DNA of 64,000 nt from Ectopseudomonas toyotomiensis (GTDB taxonomy: Bacteria; Pseudomonadota; Gammaproteobacteria; Pseudomonadales; Pseudomonadaceae): NCBI RefSeq assembly GCF_900115695.1, contig NZ_FOXK01000002.1, forward strand, positions 310,001 through 374,000, read 5' to 3'. Below, piece by piece: positions 41,973 through 51,530 of the stretch. The notes under the pieces were generated by a model that did no database searches, was not told where the DNA came from, and saw only the letters and a program-made list of their open reading frames with translations. Position 1 is the first letter of the stretch; each line of letters starts with the position of its first letter. Both the position numbers and the translations under genes were made by a program.

Positions 41973-43199
41973 TCATTGCCAGCGCTTGAAGATCAGCGAG
42001 GTGTTCACGCCACCAAAGGCGAAGTTGTTGTTCATCACGTATTCATGGCTCATCTGGCGGAACTCGCCGCGCAGATAGTCCAGCTCACCGCAGGCCGGAT
42101 CGATTTCGTCCAGGTTCAGCGTGTAGACGTAGCTGTCCGAGTTCATCATCTCGATGCTGAACCAGGACTCCAGCGCCCCGCAGGCGCCCAGGGTATGACC
42201 AAGGTAGCTCTTCTGCGAGCTGATCGGCATCTGCGCGCCGAACAGGCTGCTGGTGGCCAGGGTCTCGGCGACGTCGCCCTGTTCGGTAGCGGTGCCATGG
42301 CCGTTGACGTAACCGATTGCCGAGGGTTCCAGGCCGGCGTCATCGAGTGCCAGCTGCATGGCGCCGCGCATGGTTTCCTGCACCGGCTTGGTGGCGTGCT
42401 GACCGTCGGAGTTGCAGCCGAAACCGACGATCTCGGCATGGATGGTGGCGCCACGGGCGAGCGCGTGCTCCAGCTCTTCGAGCACCAGGATGCCGGCGCC
42501 TTCGCCGATCACCAGGCCGTCACGGCCGCTGTCGTAAGGGCGCGGGCTGGTGTGCGGAGCGTCGTTCTTCAGGCTGGTGGCATACAGCGCATCGAAGACC
42601 ATGGCTTCGGTCGGGCACAGCTCCTCGGCACCACCAGCGAGCATCATCTTCAGGCGACCGAACTTGATCGCCTCGTAGGCGTAACCGATGCCCTGGCTAC
42701 CACTGGTGCAGGCGCTGGACGTGGGGATCAGGCGGCCCTTGAGGCCGAAGAAGATGCTGATGTTGGCCGCCGTGGTGTGCGGCATCATGCGGATGTAGGA
42801 GTTGGCGTTGAGGCCGTCCGCCACCGAGTTCAGCAGCATATTGCCGAAGGCCTTGACCTCCTCGGTGCTGCCGGTGGACGAGCCGCAGGCTACACCCATG
42901 CGCCCGTCGGCGATGCATGGGTCGCCGAGCAGGCCGGCGTGCTCCAGGGCGCGTTCGGCGGCATACACGGCCAGCTTGGACACTCGGCCCATGCTGCGCG
43001 TCTGCTTACGGTTCCAGTGCTTGGGCTGGACGAAATCGTCCACCGGCCCACCCAGGCGGGTGTTCAGCTCGGTGAAGCGGTCCCATTCATCCATGCGCCG
43101 GATACCACTCTTGCCGGCCTTGAACGCGGCCGAGATGGTTGGCCAGTCGCTGCCCAGCGAGGTGATACCGGCCATGCCGGTGACGACTACACGTTTCAT
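41973..43199 (-). CDS. apeR: APE beta-ketoacyl-ACP synthase (ApeR-type)
   Basis: KAS II-like ketosynthase, 408 residues from the ATG at 43199, which overlaps the ketoreductase stop (ATGA). Triad Cys164 (SACTSGSQG), His301 (NGHGTATEQGD) and His335 (GHTLGACG). It sits in the ApeO-P-Q-R order of the E. coli CFT073 and Xenorhabdus clusters, where ApeR starts the chain (recalled). Its role here is inferred from that synteny. Confidence 0.85.
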   Translation of the reverse strand: MKRVVVTGMAGITSLGSDWPTISAAFKAGKSGIRRMDEWDRFTELNTRLGGPVDDFVQPKHWNRKQTRSMGRVSKLAVYAAERALEHAGLLGDPCIADGRMGVACGSSTGSTEEVKAFGNMLLNSVADGLNANSYIRMMPHTTAANISIFFGLKGRLIPTSSACTSGSQGIGYAYEAIKFGRLKMMLAGGAEELCPTEAMVFDALYATSLKNDAPHTSPRPYDSGRDGLVIGEGAGILVLEELEHALARGATIHAEIVGFGCNSDGQHATKPVQETMRGAMQLALDDAGLEPSAIGYVNGHGTATEQGDVAETLATSSLFGAQMPISSQKSYLGHTLGACGALESWFSIEMMNSDSYVYTLNLDEIDPACGELDYLRGEFRQMSHEYVMNNNFAFGGVNTSLIFKRWQ

Positions 43200-43942
43200 C
43201 AACACAAACCACCATTCACCGCGAGAACCTGGCGCGTAATGTACGCCGCCTCGTCGGACATCAGAAAGTTCACCGCACCGGCTACCTCTTCGGGGGTGCC
43301 CATGCGGGCGGCCGGGATCATCTTGAGAATCTCCTCCACCGGTACCAGCTCGTCGAGGATCTCAGTATCGATCAGGCCAGGAGCTACGCAGTTGACGGTG
43401 ATCCTGCGCTTGGCCAGTTCGATTGCCAGGGCCTTGGCGGCGCCGATCACGCCGGCCTTGGAGGCGCTGTAGTTGACCTGGCCGCGGTTGCCGATCAGAC
43501 CCGACACCGAGGTGATGCAGACGATGCGCCCTGGCGCGCGGCGGCGAATCATCGGCATGGTCAGCGGGTGCAGCACGTTGTAGAAACCATCCAGGTTGGT
43601 GCGCAGCACCTGATCCCAGTCGTCTTCGGACAGCGCCGGGAAAGCGCCGTCGCGGGTCAGGCCGGCGTTGCATACCACGCCGTAGTAGGCACCGTGCTGC
43701 TCGACATCGGCTTCCAGCGCTTCGCGGCAGGCCGCGCGATCGGACACGTCGAATTGCAGGATGCGCGCCTGGCGTCCCAGTTCGGCGACCTGCGCCTGCA
43801 CGGCTTCGGCCTCATCGCGGCGCGAACGGCAGTGCAGGACGATGTCATGGCCCGAGCGCGCCAGGCGCAGGGCGATGGCGCGGCCGATGCCGCGGCTGGA
43901 GCCGGTGACCAGAACGGTGGGGGCGGAAGTGCTTTCAGTCAT
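43199..43942 (-). CDS. apeQ: APE 3-ketoacyl-ACP reductase (ApeQ, FabG-like)
   Basis: 247 residues from the ATG at 43942. Cofactor motif TGSSRGIG (13-20), NNAG-equivalent CNAG (91-94) and catalytic Ser145, Tyr158, Lys162 (ITSVSG...YSASK). It reduces each beta-keto intermediate during polyene elongation. It overlaps apeP by eight bases and apeR by three. Confidence 0.88.
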   Translation of the reverse strand: MTESTSAPTVLVTGSSRGIGRAIALRLARSGHDIVLHCRSRRDEAEAVQAQVAELGRQARILQFDVSDRAACREALEADVEQHGAYYGVVCNAGLTRDGAFPALSEDDWDQVLRTNLDGFYNVLHPLTMPMIRRRAPGRIVCITSVSGLIGNRGQVNYSASKAGVIGAAKALAIELAKRRITVNCVAPGLIDTEILDELVPVEEILKMIPAARMGTPEEVAGAVNFLMSDEAAYITRQVLAVNGGLC

Positions 43943-44399
43943 GGGATTGTTCTTGCTGCTCTTGTAGATAGACCGCCGGCTGCGGCGGGCGGAACACATT
44001 GAGACGGGCTTCGGCCTGGATGTCAGGGCCTTGCAGATGGCATTCGAACACGCCCATGCCGTTGTCGTCCTGCAGCGAGCACAGGGCGCGGATGCGCAGC
44101 TCGCTGCCAGCGGGGAAACACTCGACGTTGCAGGCGTACTTGCGCGTGCCTAGCAGAAAACCCAGTTCCACCGGCAAACCGGCGCGCTTGGCCTGGACGC
44201 CGGCGAAAGCGGCGATGGCCTGCGCCATCAGCTCGATGCCGGTCCAGGCTGGCAGGTTGCCGTCGGCATCGCTGAGCAGGCCATCCGGGCGTACGACGAG
44301 GCGTACCTCGATCGCTTCGCTATCGCAGCTCAATACTTCATCGAGCAGCACCATGTTGCCCGCGTGGGGCACCAGTTCGGCGACGGGCCACAGGCTCAT
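43935..44399 (-). CDS. apeP: APE dehydratase subunit (ApeP, hotdog fold)
   Basis: 154 residues. VPHAGNMVLLDEVLS and LPAWTGIELMAQAIAAFAG are characteristic of the ApeP/FabA-like hotdog subfamily. In described APE systems ApeP works with ApeI as a heterodimeric dehydratase; here the ApeI-like domain is fused to the adenylation protein encoded at 55827. It overlaps apeO by four bases. Confidence 0.83.
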   Translation of the reverse strand: MSLWPVAELVPHAGNMVLLDEVLSCDSEAIEVRLVVRPDGLLSDADGNLPAWTGIELMAQAIAAFAGVQAKRAGLPVELGFLLGTRKYACNVECFPAGSELRIRALCSLQDDNGMGVFECHLQGPDIQAEARLNVFRPPQPAVYLQEQQEQSHD

Positions 44400-45598
44400 G
44401 GGGCATCTCCCAGGATCAGTGCGACGTTGTTGCCGCCGAAGGCGAAGGAGTTGCTCATCAGGTAGCGGCCCTGGTCACGTGCCAGGCGGTCGCCAGGCCG
44501 GACGAGTTGGAGGGGCGCCAGTTCGGGGTCGTGCTGGCCATCCCAGAGGTGCGGTGGCAGCAGGCCGTCGCGGTTGTATTGGCTCAGGGTCAGCCAGCAG
44601 AAGGCAGCTTCCAGCGCGCCGGCGGCGCCCAGCGTGTGGCCGGTCATGGGTTTGCTCGAGGAACAGGGCACCCCATCGGTGAACAGTGCGTGCACGGCCT
44701 TGCTTTCCATCACGTCGTTATGCCGGGTGGCGGTACCGTGCAGGTTGAGATAGTCGATGTCGCTGGCGGCTATGCCGGCGTTGGCCAGTGCCTTTTCCAT
44801 GGCGGCACGGGCGCCGAGGCCTTCCGGGTGGGGTGCGGAGATATGGTGGGCGTCGGAGGTGGCGCCGCCACCGAAGAAGGCGATTGGACCATGCTCACGG
44901 GTCATCAGGAACAAGGCCGCGGCCTCGCCGATGTTGATGCCGTGGCGGTTTACCGAGAACGGATTGCAGGGTTCGGCAGAGACGGCTTCCAGCGACGAGA
45001 AGCCATTCAGGGTGAGGCGGCACAGGCTGTCGACGCCACCGCAGATCACCGCATCGCACAGGCCCAGGCTGAGCAGGCGATGAGCGCTGAGCAGGGCCCG
45101 GGCGCCGGAGGTGCAGGCCGTGGACTGGCAGTACACCGGGCCAGTCAGGCCCAGCCAGTCGGCAAGGAAGTTGGCCGGTGCAGCCATCTCCTGTTGGGCG
45201 TAGTTGTATTCGGCGGGCAGCGCGCCTTCGTTGACGTGGCGTGCGATATGCTCGCCCGCTTCGCGGATGCCCGAGGTGCTGGTGCCCAGCACCAGGCCGA
45301 CGCGCTGCGCGCCGAAGCGGGTGATGGCTGCGCGCAGCTCGGGCTCGATCTGTTGCGCAGCGGCCAGCAGCAACTGGTTGTTGCGGCTGTGGGAGGCCTC
45401 GAAACCTGCAGGCATGGCGGGCAAATCGACATGCACGGCGCCTACCGTCAGGCTGCGGTCTTGCACCCAGCCGTCTTCGGCGCGCATGCCCGAGGCGTCA
45501 CCGGCGAACAGCGCGTCGGCCACGGCTTGCTTGCCTTCGCCGATGGCGCAGAGCAGGCCGAGTGCATTGAGGTAGCCGGGGGTTGGGGAGCGGGGCAT
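44396..45598 (-). CDS. apeO: APE beta-ketoacyl-ACP synthase (ApeO-type)
   Basis: Ketosynthase of 400 residues with Cys162 (QSTACTSGA), His287 (NLHGTATRHND) and His321 (GHTLGAAG). In characterised APE clusters ApeO elongates with the CLF ApeC, whose counterpart here is at 59339. One-base overlap with the lipoprotein gene upstream. Confidence 0.85.
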   Translation of the reverse strand: MPRSPTPGYLNALGLLCAIGEGKQAVADALFAGDASGMRAEDGWVQDRSLTVGAVHVDLPAMPAGFEASHSRNNQLLLAAAQQIEPELRAAITRFGAQRVGLVLGTSTSGIREAGEHIARHVNEGALPAEYNYAQQEMAAPANFLADWLGLTGPVYCQSTACTSGARALLSAHRLLSLGLCDAVICGGVDSLCRLTLNGFSSLEAVSAEPCNPFSVNRHGINIGEAAALFLMTREHGPIAFFGGGATSDAHHISAPHPEGLGARAAMEKALANAGIAASDIDYLNLHGTATRHNDVMESKAVHALFTDGVPCSSSKPMTGHTLGAAGALEAAFCWLTLSQYNRDGLLPPHLWDGQHDPELAPLQLVRPGDRLARDQGRYLMSNSFAFGGNNVALILGDAP

Positions 45599-46092
45599 CA
45601 GTCGCTTTCTTCCAGGTTCAGTGCGCGTATCCGGTAGTTCAGGCCGGTTTTGCCAAGGGTGAAATCCACAGGGCCTTGGTAATCGATGGTCCAGTCCGGC
45701 GCGAGTCGGCGCCGTTCATCGTTCACCTGCTGCCAACTGCCAGCCGGGTAAGCCTGCAGCGCGTCGGCGCGGGTCAGGGCGAACAGCAGTGCAGCGAAAA
45801 GCTCACGCGCCTCGGTATTCGGTGGTAGCAGGCCGTCGTTGCGCCACTGCCCCGCATCCAGCAACTGGCGGGCCAGGGGGATGCCGAGCGGATCCAGCAG
45901 CGACCAGCGCAGGGCGGGGCCTTCCTGCTGGATCACCAGTAGCCAGTCCTGACGCACGTCCGCCTGTTCACGCTGGATCTGCAGGGTGAGCGGCAGCGCT
46001 GCGACCAATGCCGGGGCCACTGGCGGCACGGGGGTGCGTGCAGCGCAGGCGCCCAGCAGCAGGCTGGCGACGAGCAGGAGTATGCGTGGCAT
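45598..46092 (-). CDS. apeN: DUF3261 lipoprotein (ApeN-like)
   Basis: 164 residues from the ATG at 46092; the longer frame is a shadow. Lipobox LGAC at Cys16, then a LolB-like beta domain (LTLQIQREQADVRQDWLLVIQQEG, RWSLLDPLGIPLARQ). DUF3261 lipoproteins accompany MMPL and LolA-like genes in APE clusters and may help insert the pigment lipid into the outer membrane (inferred). Confidence 0.78.
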   Translation of the reverse strand: MPRILLLVASLLLGACAARTPVPPVAPALVAALPLTLQIQREQADVRQDWLLVIQQEGPALRWSLLDPLGIPLARQLLDAGQWRNDGLLPPNTEARELFAALLFALTRADALQAYPAGSWQQVNDERRRLAPDWTIDYQGPVDFTLGKTGLNYRIRALNLEESD

Positions 46093-46811
46093 CACGGCTT
46101 GCGCGCCACTACGTTGAGCAGCGTTTCGTCGCGTTGGCCGACCGGCTTGGGCCGCATCAGCCCCCAGCGCTCCAGCAGGCCGAAGTCCTTGGCCCGGCTC
46201 CACCACAGGTAGGGGTAGGAAACGCTGGCATCGTCGAACTGGAAGCCCTGATCGCGCAGCATGTCCAGGTACTGTTCCGCGCTGCGCTGGACGTGCATCG
46301 GGTGGCGGAACAGCCAGCGGATCACCCAGGTGTCGATGTAGTACTTGGTCGACTCGGCCAGCAGCAGTCGGCCACCGGGTTTGAGCACGCGCCAGAACTC
46401 GGCCAGGGCTCTTTCCTGTTCCACCAGATGATGCAGAGTCTGATGGCAGAACAGCAGATCGACGCTGGCATCGGGCAGGTCGATGGAGGCGCAGTCACTG
46501 GCGATCAGTTCCACGTCCAGACCCAGGCGCTCGGACTCGCGGCGCGAGCACTCGAGGCTGTGCGGATCGGCGTCGAGACCGATCATCCGCACCGGTGCGA
46601 AGGCGGCGTTGAGCAGGCCGAAGGAGCGGCCCTGACCGCAGCCGGCATCGAGCAGCACGGGCGCTTGCGGCAGCGGGCTGCCGGTCAGGCGCACCAGGTC
46701 GTTGATCGCAACCCGCAGCACATGGTGTTGCCACACATGGCTCTGCAGGAACCAGAAGCCGAAACGGGTTTCTTCGACGTAGGTGGGCGAGACGGGGCGC
46801 AGGGCGTTCAT
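46092..46811 (-). CDS. Class I SAM-dependent methyltransferase of the APE operon
   Basis: 239 residues. Motif I LLDAGCGQGRS (53-63), acidic loop GLDADPHS, and motif near LLFCHQTLHHLVEQ. APE head groups are often O-methylated, so an aryl methyltransferase (ApeB-like) fits, but substrate is inferred. It overlaps the DUF3261 gene by one base and lies 12 bases after the flavoprotein gene. Confidence 0.8.
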   Translation of the reverse strand: MNALRPVSPTYVEETRFGFWFLQSHVWQHHVLRVAINDLVRLTGSPLPQAPVLLDAGCGQGRSFGLLNAAFAPVRMIGLDADPHSLECSRRESERLGLDVELIASDCASIDLPDASVDLLFCHQTLHHLVEQERALAEFWRVLKPGGRLLLAESTKYYIDTWVIRWLFRHPMHVQRSAEQYLDMLRDQGFQFDDASVSYPYLWWSRAKDFGLLERWGLMRPKPVGQRDETLLNVVARKP

Positions 46812-46823
46812 CGACGATCCTTG

Positions 46824-48071
46824 TCAGGGTTGGGCGCACAGCTCTGCGAGAACTCGCAGGCGTCGGCGTGGTTCGGAAACATAGGGATTCTTGCTGTCCC
46901 AGGCGTAGCCGGCAAGGATCGAGCTGATCATGCGGCGAATCTCCGGGGAGGCTTTTTCGTAGTAGATCACGTCCTGGAAGGAGCCCTCGTACCAGCCCTC
47001 GACGTAGACGCGGAAGGTGTCGACGCCGCGCTTGAGCGGGATGGCGAACTCGTTTTCCCAGTCCACCGTTTCGCCGTTCAACTGACGATGCAACAGCCCG
47101 GCGGCCATGCTCGCTGAGCGCATGGCAATGGTCACGCCCGAGCTGAATACCGGGTCGAGGAACTCGGCGGCGTTGCCCAGCAGAGCGAAGCCCGGCCCGT
47201 GCAGGCTCTTGACGTTGGCCGAGTAACCGTTGATCTCGCGCGCCGGGGTATCCCACGCGGCATTGCCCAGCACCTTGCTCAGCGATGGGGTTTCGGCGAC
47301 GAACTGCTTGAGGCAGGCATCGAGATCCTTCGGGTAGTTCTCGTAGTGCTCGGCCGCGGCGACCACGCCCAGCGAGCAGCGGCCGTTGCTGAACGGGATG
47401 GTCCAGAACCACACGTCACGCAGGGTCGGATGGGTGGTGATGAGGATCATCTCGCGGTTGAAGCCCGAGGCCGGGTCGATACGGTCCTCGATATGGGTGA
47501 ACACCGCACGGCGTACCGGGAAGGCCGATGGCGTGTCGAGGTCGAGCAGGCGTGGCAGCACGCGACCATAGCCGCTGCCGTCGAGGACGAAGGCGCACTC
47601 GACCTGGTATTCAAAGCCATCGGCCAGGCGGCGAACCGACAGCCGCGGGCAGTCGCCGCTGAAGTCGGCGGCGAAGATCTCCTCCTCGTAGCGAACCTCC
47701 ACGCCCTGGCGCTCGGCCTCGTCGGCCAGCAGCTTGTCGAAGTCGGCGCGGATCACCTGATAGGTCGAGCCCTTGCCCTCGGTGAACTTGTCGCGGAAAT
47801 CGAAGCTGGTGTAACGATCGCCCCAGGCGAACGCGGCGCCATGTTTGGTCTGAAAGCCGGCTGCCTGCACGGCTTCGAGCATGCCGGCTTCTTCGACGAA
47901 GTCCAGGCAGTGCGACAGCAGGCTTTCGCCGATGGAAAAGCGCGGGAAGCGCTGGCGCTCCAGCAGCAGTACGTCGTGGCCCTGGCGCTTGAGGATGGCG
48001 GCGGCGATGGCGCCGGACGGGCCGGCACCGATGACGACGATCTGACGTTGTTCGAGTTCAGGAGATTTCAT
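46824..48071 (-). CDS. FAD-dependent oxidoreductase, tryptophan-halogenase-like
   Basis: 415 residues from the ATG at 48071 (an ATG at 48089 is equally possible). FAD motif GAGPSGAIAA (15-24) and IGES (47-50) open the p-hydroxybenzoate hydroxylase/halogenase fold. The segment FQTKHGAAFAWG holds Lys76 near the position of the catalytic lysine in flavin halogenases, and VWFWTIP (220-226) keeps WxWxIP, lacking only the first Gly of GWxWxIP. It could halogenate the aryl ring, or be a hydroxylase or desaturase. Confidence 0.75.
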   Translation of the reverse strand: MKSPELEQRQIVVIGAGPSGAIAAAILKRQGHDVLLLERQRFPRFSIGESLLSHCLDFVEEAGMLEAVQAAGFQTKHGAAFAWGDRYTSFDFRDKFTEGKGSTYQVIRADFDKLLADEAERQGVEVRYEEEIFAADFSGDCPRLSVRRLADGFEYQVECAFVLDGSGYGRVLPRLLDLDTPSAFPVRRAVFTHIEDRIDPASGFNREMILITTHPTLRDVWFWTIPFSNGRCSLGVVAAAEHYENYPKDLDACLKQFVAETPSLSKVLGNAAWDTPAREINGYSANVKSLHGPGFALLGNAAEFLDPVFSSGVTIAMRSASMAAGLLHRQLNGETVDWENEFAIPLKRGVDTFRVYVEGWYEGSFQDVIYYEKASPEIRRMISSILAGYAWDSKNPYVSEPRRRLRVLAELCAQP

Positions 48072-49206
48072 AGCGGGCTTTCGCTTCATGATTGACGGTG
48101 TGCCGGCCCAGCAGGGCAGGCAACAGAGTAGAGAACAGACTCATCAGCAGCAGGCCGAAGTACACCGTTGAATCAATCAGCTGGAGCTGCAGGAGCAGGT
48201 TGAGGAACACGATTTCGGTCAGGCCGCGGATATTCAGCAGCAGGCTCTCATGCCACTTGATCTGCGCTGACGCAGCCGGGTCTGCCCAATGCAGGCCCAG
48301 CCAACTGCCAAGCACCTTGCTGATGACCGGCAGCGCCAGCAGGGTACCTATCACCAGCCAGGACATGTGTTGACCCAGGCCATGGAAATCCACGCGCAGC
48401 ACGCCGTAAGTGAGAATCAGCGGGACAGCCACGCCATTCATCAGCAGCTTCCAGTGACGCTGCGCCAACGGCAGCACGAACGTCTGCTTCAGATAGCCCA
48501 GACACAGCATGTAGGCGATGCCGAACACCAGCGCATTCAGTCCAAGCTGCTGAAACAGCAGCATCAGAGTGAAGAATGGCAGGCTGTAGCACGACGGATG
48601 ACGCAGCGTAAGCAGGCGCAGCAGCACGGGCAGAAGCGCCGTCAGCAGCGGCCAGAGCAATGTCGCCGGTTGACTGCTGCCCTGGGCCAGGCCGAACAGG
48701 CTCCAGCACATGAAATCCATCAGGATCGCCGCATGCAGCAGGCGTTTGCTGGCGTCGGCCGGGTAACCGATGCTCTGCAGGAACAGATAGAGCACCGGGA
48801 TGGCGGTGATGGAGAACAGCAGGCCAATGCCCACCGCGCTCAGCCAGCCGCGCTCGCCGGGCAGTAGCCAGAACGAGCAGGCCAGGCCAGCCAGCATCGG
48901 TACGAGAAAGCTCGGCAGGGCGATCTTTACGCAGGCCGGGCTGAGATCGAGGTCGATCACGTCGCTGAGGATATAGCCGAGCAGCAGCGCGAAGCACAGG
49001 CCGTAGGCGAGGTTCAGCCAATCGGGCGCCAGCAGCTCGGCCGCGCTCAGTTGCCAGTGCGGCTCGGCCCACAGCAACAGCAGCGCCGGAATGGCGAGTG
49101 CTGCCACCAGCAGTTGGCCGACGATGGGAACCAGGCGGCGCCCAGCGACGACCGCGACCAGCGCATAGATGGCCAGGGCCAGCAGCCAGAACAGGGCGAC
49201 CGTCAT
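48058..49206 (-). CDS. Cation:proton antiporter-like membrane protein
   Basis: 382 residues, almost entirely hydrophobic, about 11-12 helices. It resembles the CPA/NhaP-KefB-like Na+/H+ exchanger family (ALPSFLVPMLAGLACSFWLLPGERG, LLFSITAIPVLYLFL, LLLNIRGLTEIVFLNLLLQLQLI). It has no cytoplasmic TrkA domain. It lies inside the APE operon, overlapping the MMPL gene by four bases and the flavoprotein gene by 14, which suggests a function tied to product export. Confidence 0.7.
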   Translation of the reverse strand: MTVALFWLLALAIYALVAVVAGRRLVPIVGQLLVAALAIPALLLLWAEPHWQLSAAELLAPDWLNLAYGLCFALLLGYILSDVIDLDLSPACVKIALPSFLVPMLAGLACSFWLLPGERGWLSAVGIGLLFSITAIPVLYLFLQSIGYPADASKRLLHAAILMDFMCWSLFGLAQGSSQPATLLWPLLTALLPVLLRLLTLRHPSCYSLPFFTLMLLFQQLGLNALVFGIAYMLCLGYLKQTFVLPLAQRHWKLLMNGVAVPLILTYGVLRVDFHGLGQHMSWLVIGTLLALPVISKVLGSWLGLHWADPAASAQIKWHESLLLNIRGLTEIVFLNLLLQLQLIDSTVYFGLLLMSLFSTLLPALLGRHTVNHEAKARYEIS

Positions 49207-51530
49207 GGATGCTTATCCTTGGCCAGCGCGTCACCCGCCCAGGGGGCGAGGAGGAAGCTGAAGGCCAGGCCGATGCTGATGACCAGGCCGAAGTTGCTCA
49301 CTGCAGGCGTACTGGAAATGGCCAGCAGGCCGAACGACAACCAGGTGGTCAGTGCCGACAGCAGCGTGCCGAGCAGGCTGGTGGCCGCACCGCCGACCCG
49401 TTCGCGAATCAGGATGGCGTAGTCCACGCCGATGGCGGTGACCAGTAGCAGGCCGAACAGGCTGAACAGGGTCAAGGGTTGGCCAAGCCAGCCGAGGCTG
49501 GCCAGGCTGGCCAGTGCGGCCAGCAGCGAGACCGCCAGTACGCGAGCGGCGCCGTGTGCGCCGAAGAAGATGCACAGTACGGCGAAGATCAGCAGGCAGG
49601 AGGCCAGCTTGAGTTCGGCGGCGCTGACTTGCGTGGCGGCGAACAGGCGATTGAGTTCGCCGAGGCGGTCGACCAGCTTCACCCCGTCGAGCCCTTCGGC
49701 ATGGGCGGCGAGCAGGTCGCTGTCGGTCAAGCCTTGCAGGCTGATCAGCCCGGCGACCTGGCCGTCATCGGCGTTGCCCAGCCAGAGCGGTCGCCAGGGC
49801 TCACTCAGCGGTGCGGCGAGCACCTGTTCGATGTTCAGCGTCGGCAGGGCTTGTAGCTGTTGCGCCTCCCGCGCGATGGCATCGACGGGTATGCCCAGTT
49901 CGCTGAGCGCGGCGCTGTGGCTCGGCAGCTGTGCCACGGCCTGACGCAGTGCCTCCTGCTGCGTGGCCGGCGCCATCAGCTGGCTCAACGCCAGATAGCT
50001 CTGCAACCGACCCTGCTCGACCAGCCTGTCCAGGCGCTGGCTCAAAGACTGCTGGCGTTGCAGCAATTGCTCCTCATCATCGGCGCGCACCAGAAAGAAC
50101 TGACTGGTCGGTTGCATGCCGACGATCTGGCTGATGGTTTTCGATTGCTCCAGCAATTGCGGCGGCACGCTGGCCCACTGACGCAGATCGTCCTTGTGCG
50201 AGAGCTGCAGCAGGCCACCGGCGCAGAACAGGGCGAAGATCAACAGCAGCCAGGGTGTGGGCAGTTTGCGTAGCAGGGCTTCGCGCCGGTCGAGCAGACG
50301 CTGTGCCAGAGCATGCGGCGCTTGCCAGGGACGGAGCGCGGCCTTGCCGAGCAGCGTTGGCAGCAGAAATAGAGTACTCAGATAGGCGCCGAGCAGGCCG
50401 GCGGCGGAAAAGATCGCCACCTGCTTGAGTGCCGGGAATGGGGTGAAGGCCAGGGCCAGATAGCCGATGACATTGGTCAGCAGACCGAGGGTCAGGCCAA
50501 GGAAGGTGGCGCGCAGGGCACGCCAGCTATCCCAGGGTTGCAGCGTCCAGCTTTTCGACAGCAGGTGCAGAGGGTAGTCGATGGCCACGCCGATCAGGCT
50601 GGCGCCCAGCACCAAAGTCATCACATGAACATGGCCGAACACCGCGACGCAGGCCGTGAGCCCAGCGAGCACGCCAATGGCTGCGGGAATGAAGGCGAGT
50701 AGTACGCGTACCCGGCGAAACACCAGCAGCATCATCAGCAGGGCGCCGGCACTGGCGATGCTGCCCATCAGGCTGATTTCGCGAGTGGCTTCACGCTGGC
50801 CGTGGGCGGAATACAGCAGTCCGCTGCTGGCGAGCAATTGGCCGCCGCCTGCCTGCACCTCGTTGCGAGCCTGGGTGACTAGATCGTCCACGGCCAGCGC
50901 CAGGTTGCCGTCGAAGGCGTCTGCATTGGTGCGGGCGCGCAGCAGGGCCCAGGTGGTCCCCTCGCTTTCGGCGATCAGCGCGCCGCTGAGATCGACCTGG
51001 ACATTGTGTTGGTGGGGAAGCCCTTTCTCCACCAAGGTGCTGAGGCCGAGCAGGTCATCGTTGGTGGCGACTACGCCCTGGCTGCGAAAGGGGTCGAACA
51101 GATCCTGCACACGCCGCTCGACGAAGGCGGCCGGGTTGTCGATCAGCAATTGACGGTCGGCAGCCGGCAACAGCGCCAGGCGTTGATCCTGCAATTGCTG
51201 GCGGATGCCGGACAGGTCGGCTTGCGGCTCCCACTGCACCCTCTCGAACAGCGCCTGCTGCTGCCAGCGTGTGCCCAGTTCGGCTGCCAGCGCCAGAGCC
51301 TGTTCGCGCTGCGGGTGGCTGATCAGCACCAGCAGCTCGCGGTTGAGCGGCTCCTGCATGCGTTGCACGGCCTGCTGTTCGAGCGCGTCCGGCGCGCCGT
51401 TGGGCACCAGCTCCAGCAGGTTGGCGGAGATGGGCGCGCCGCCGCGCCACTGCCAGGCAGCAACGACAACGAGCAGCAGCAGGGCGAGCGGGAACAGCCG
51501 TGAGCCCCAGTATTCAACTCTGGAAGTCAT
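49203..51530 (-). CDS. apeM: MMPL/RND-family exporter (ApeM-like)
   Basis: 775 residues from the ATG at 51530. The RND pattern is one N-terminal helix, a large periplasmic domain, five helices, a second periplasmic domain, one helix, then five more (GVAIDYPLHLL and GVDYAILIRERVG as paired TM4-like motifs). MMPL exporters of this kind flip or export lipidated products. In APE clusters it is taken to move the polyene lipid across the inner membrane. Confidence 0.85.
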   Translation of the reverse strand: MTSRVEYWGSRLFPLALLLLVVVAAWQWRGGAPISANLLELVPNGAPDALEQQAVQRMQEPLNRELLVLISHPQREQALALAAELGTRWQQQALFERVQWEPQADLSGIRQQLQDQRLALLPAADRQLLIDNPAAFVERRVQDLFDPFRSQGVVATNDDLLGLSTLVEKGLPHQHNVQVDLSGALIAESEGTTWALLRARTNADAFDGNLALAVDDLVTQARNEVQAGGGQLLASSGLLYSAHGQREATREISLMGSIASAGALLMMLLVFRRVRVLLAFIPAAIGVLAGLTACVAVFGHVHVMTLVLGASLIGVAIDYPLHLLSKSWTLQPWDSWRALRATFLGLTLGLLTNVIGYLALAFTPFPALKQVAIFSAAGLLGAYLSTLFLLPTLLGKAALRPWQAPHALAQRLLDRREALLRKLPTPWLLLIFALFCAGGLLQLSHKDDLRQWASVPPQLLEQSKTISQIVGMQPTSQFFLVRADDEEQLLQRQQSLSQRLDRLVEQGRLQSYLALSQLMAPATQQEALRQAVAQLPSHSAALSELGIPVDAIAREAQQLQALPTLNIEQVLAAPLSEPWRPLWLGNADDGQVAGLISLQGLTDSDLLAAHAEGLDGVKLVDRLGELNRLFAATQVSAAELKLASCLLIFAVLCIFFGAHGAARVLAVSLLAALASLASLGWLGQPLTLFSLFGLLLVTAIGVDYAILIRERVGGAATSLLGTLLSALTTWLSFGLLAISSTPAVSNFGLVISIGLAFSFLLAPWAGDALAKDKHP

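Noticed and set aside
41976-43472. A 498-codon forward frame opposite apeR and apeQ
   Set aside because: The reverse-strand genes carry full catalytic motifs; this frame has none and crosses the boundary of two real genes.
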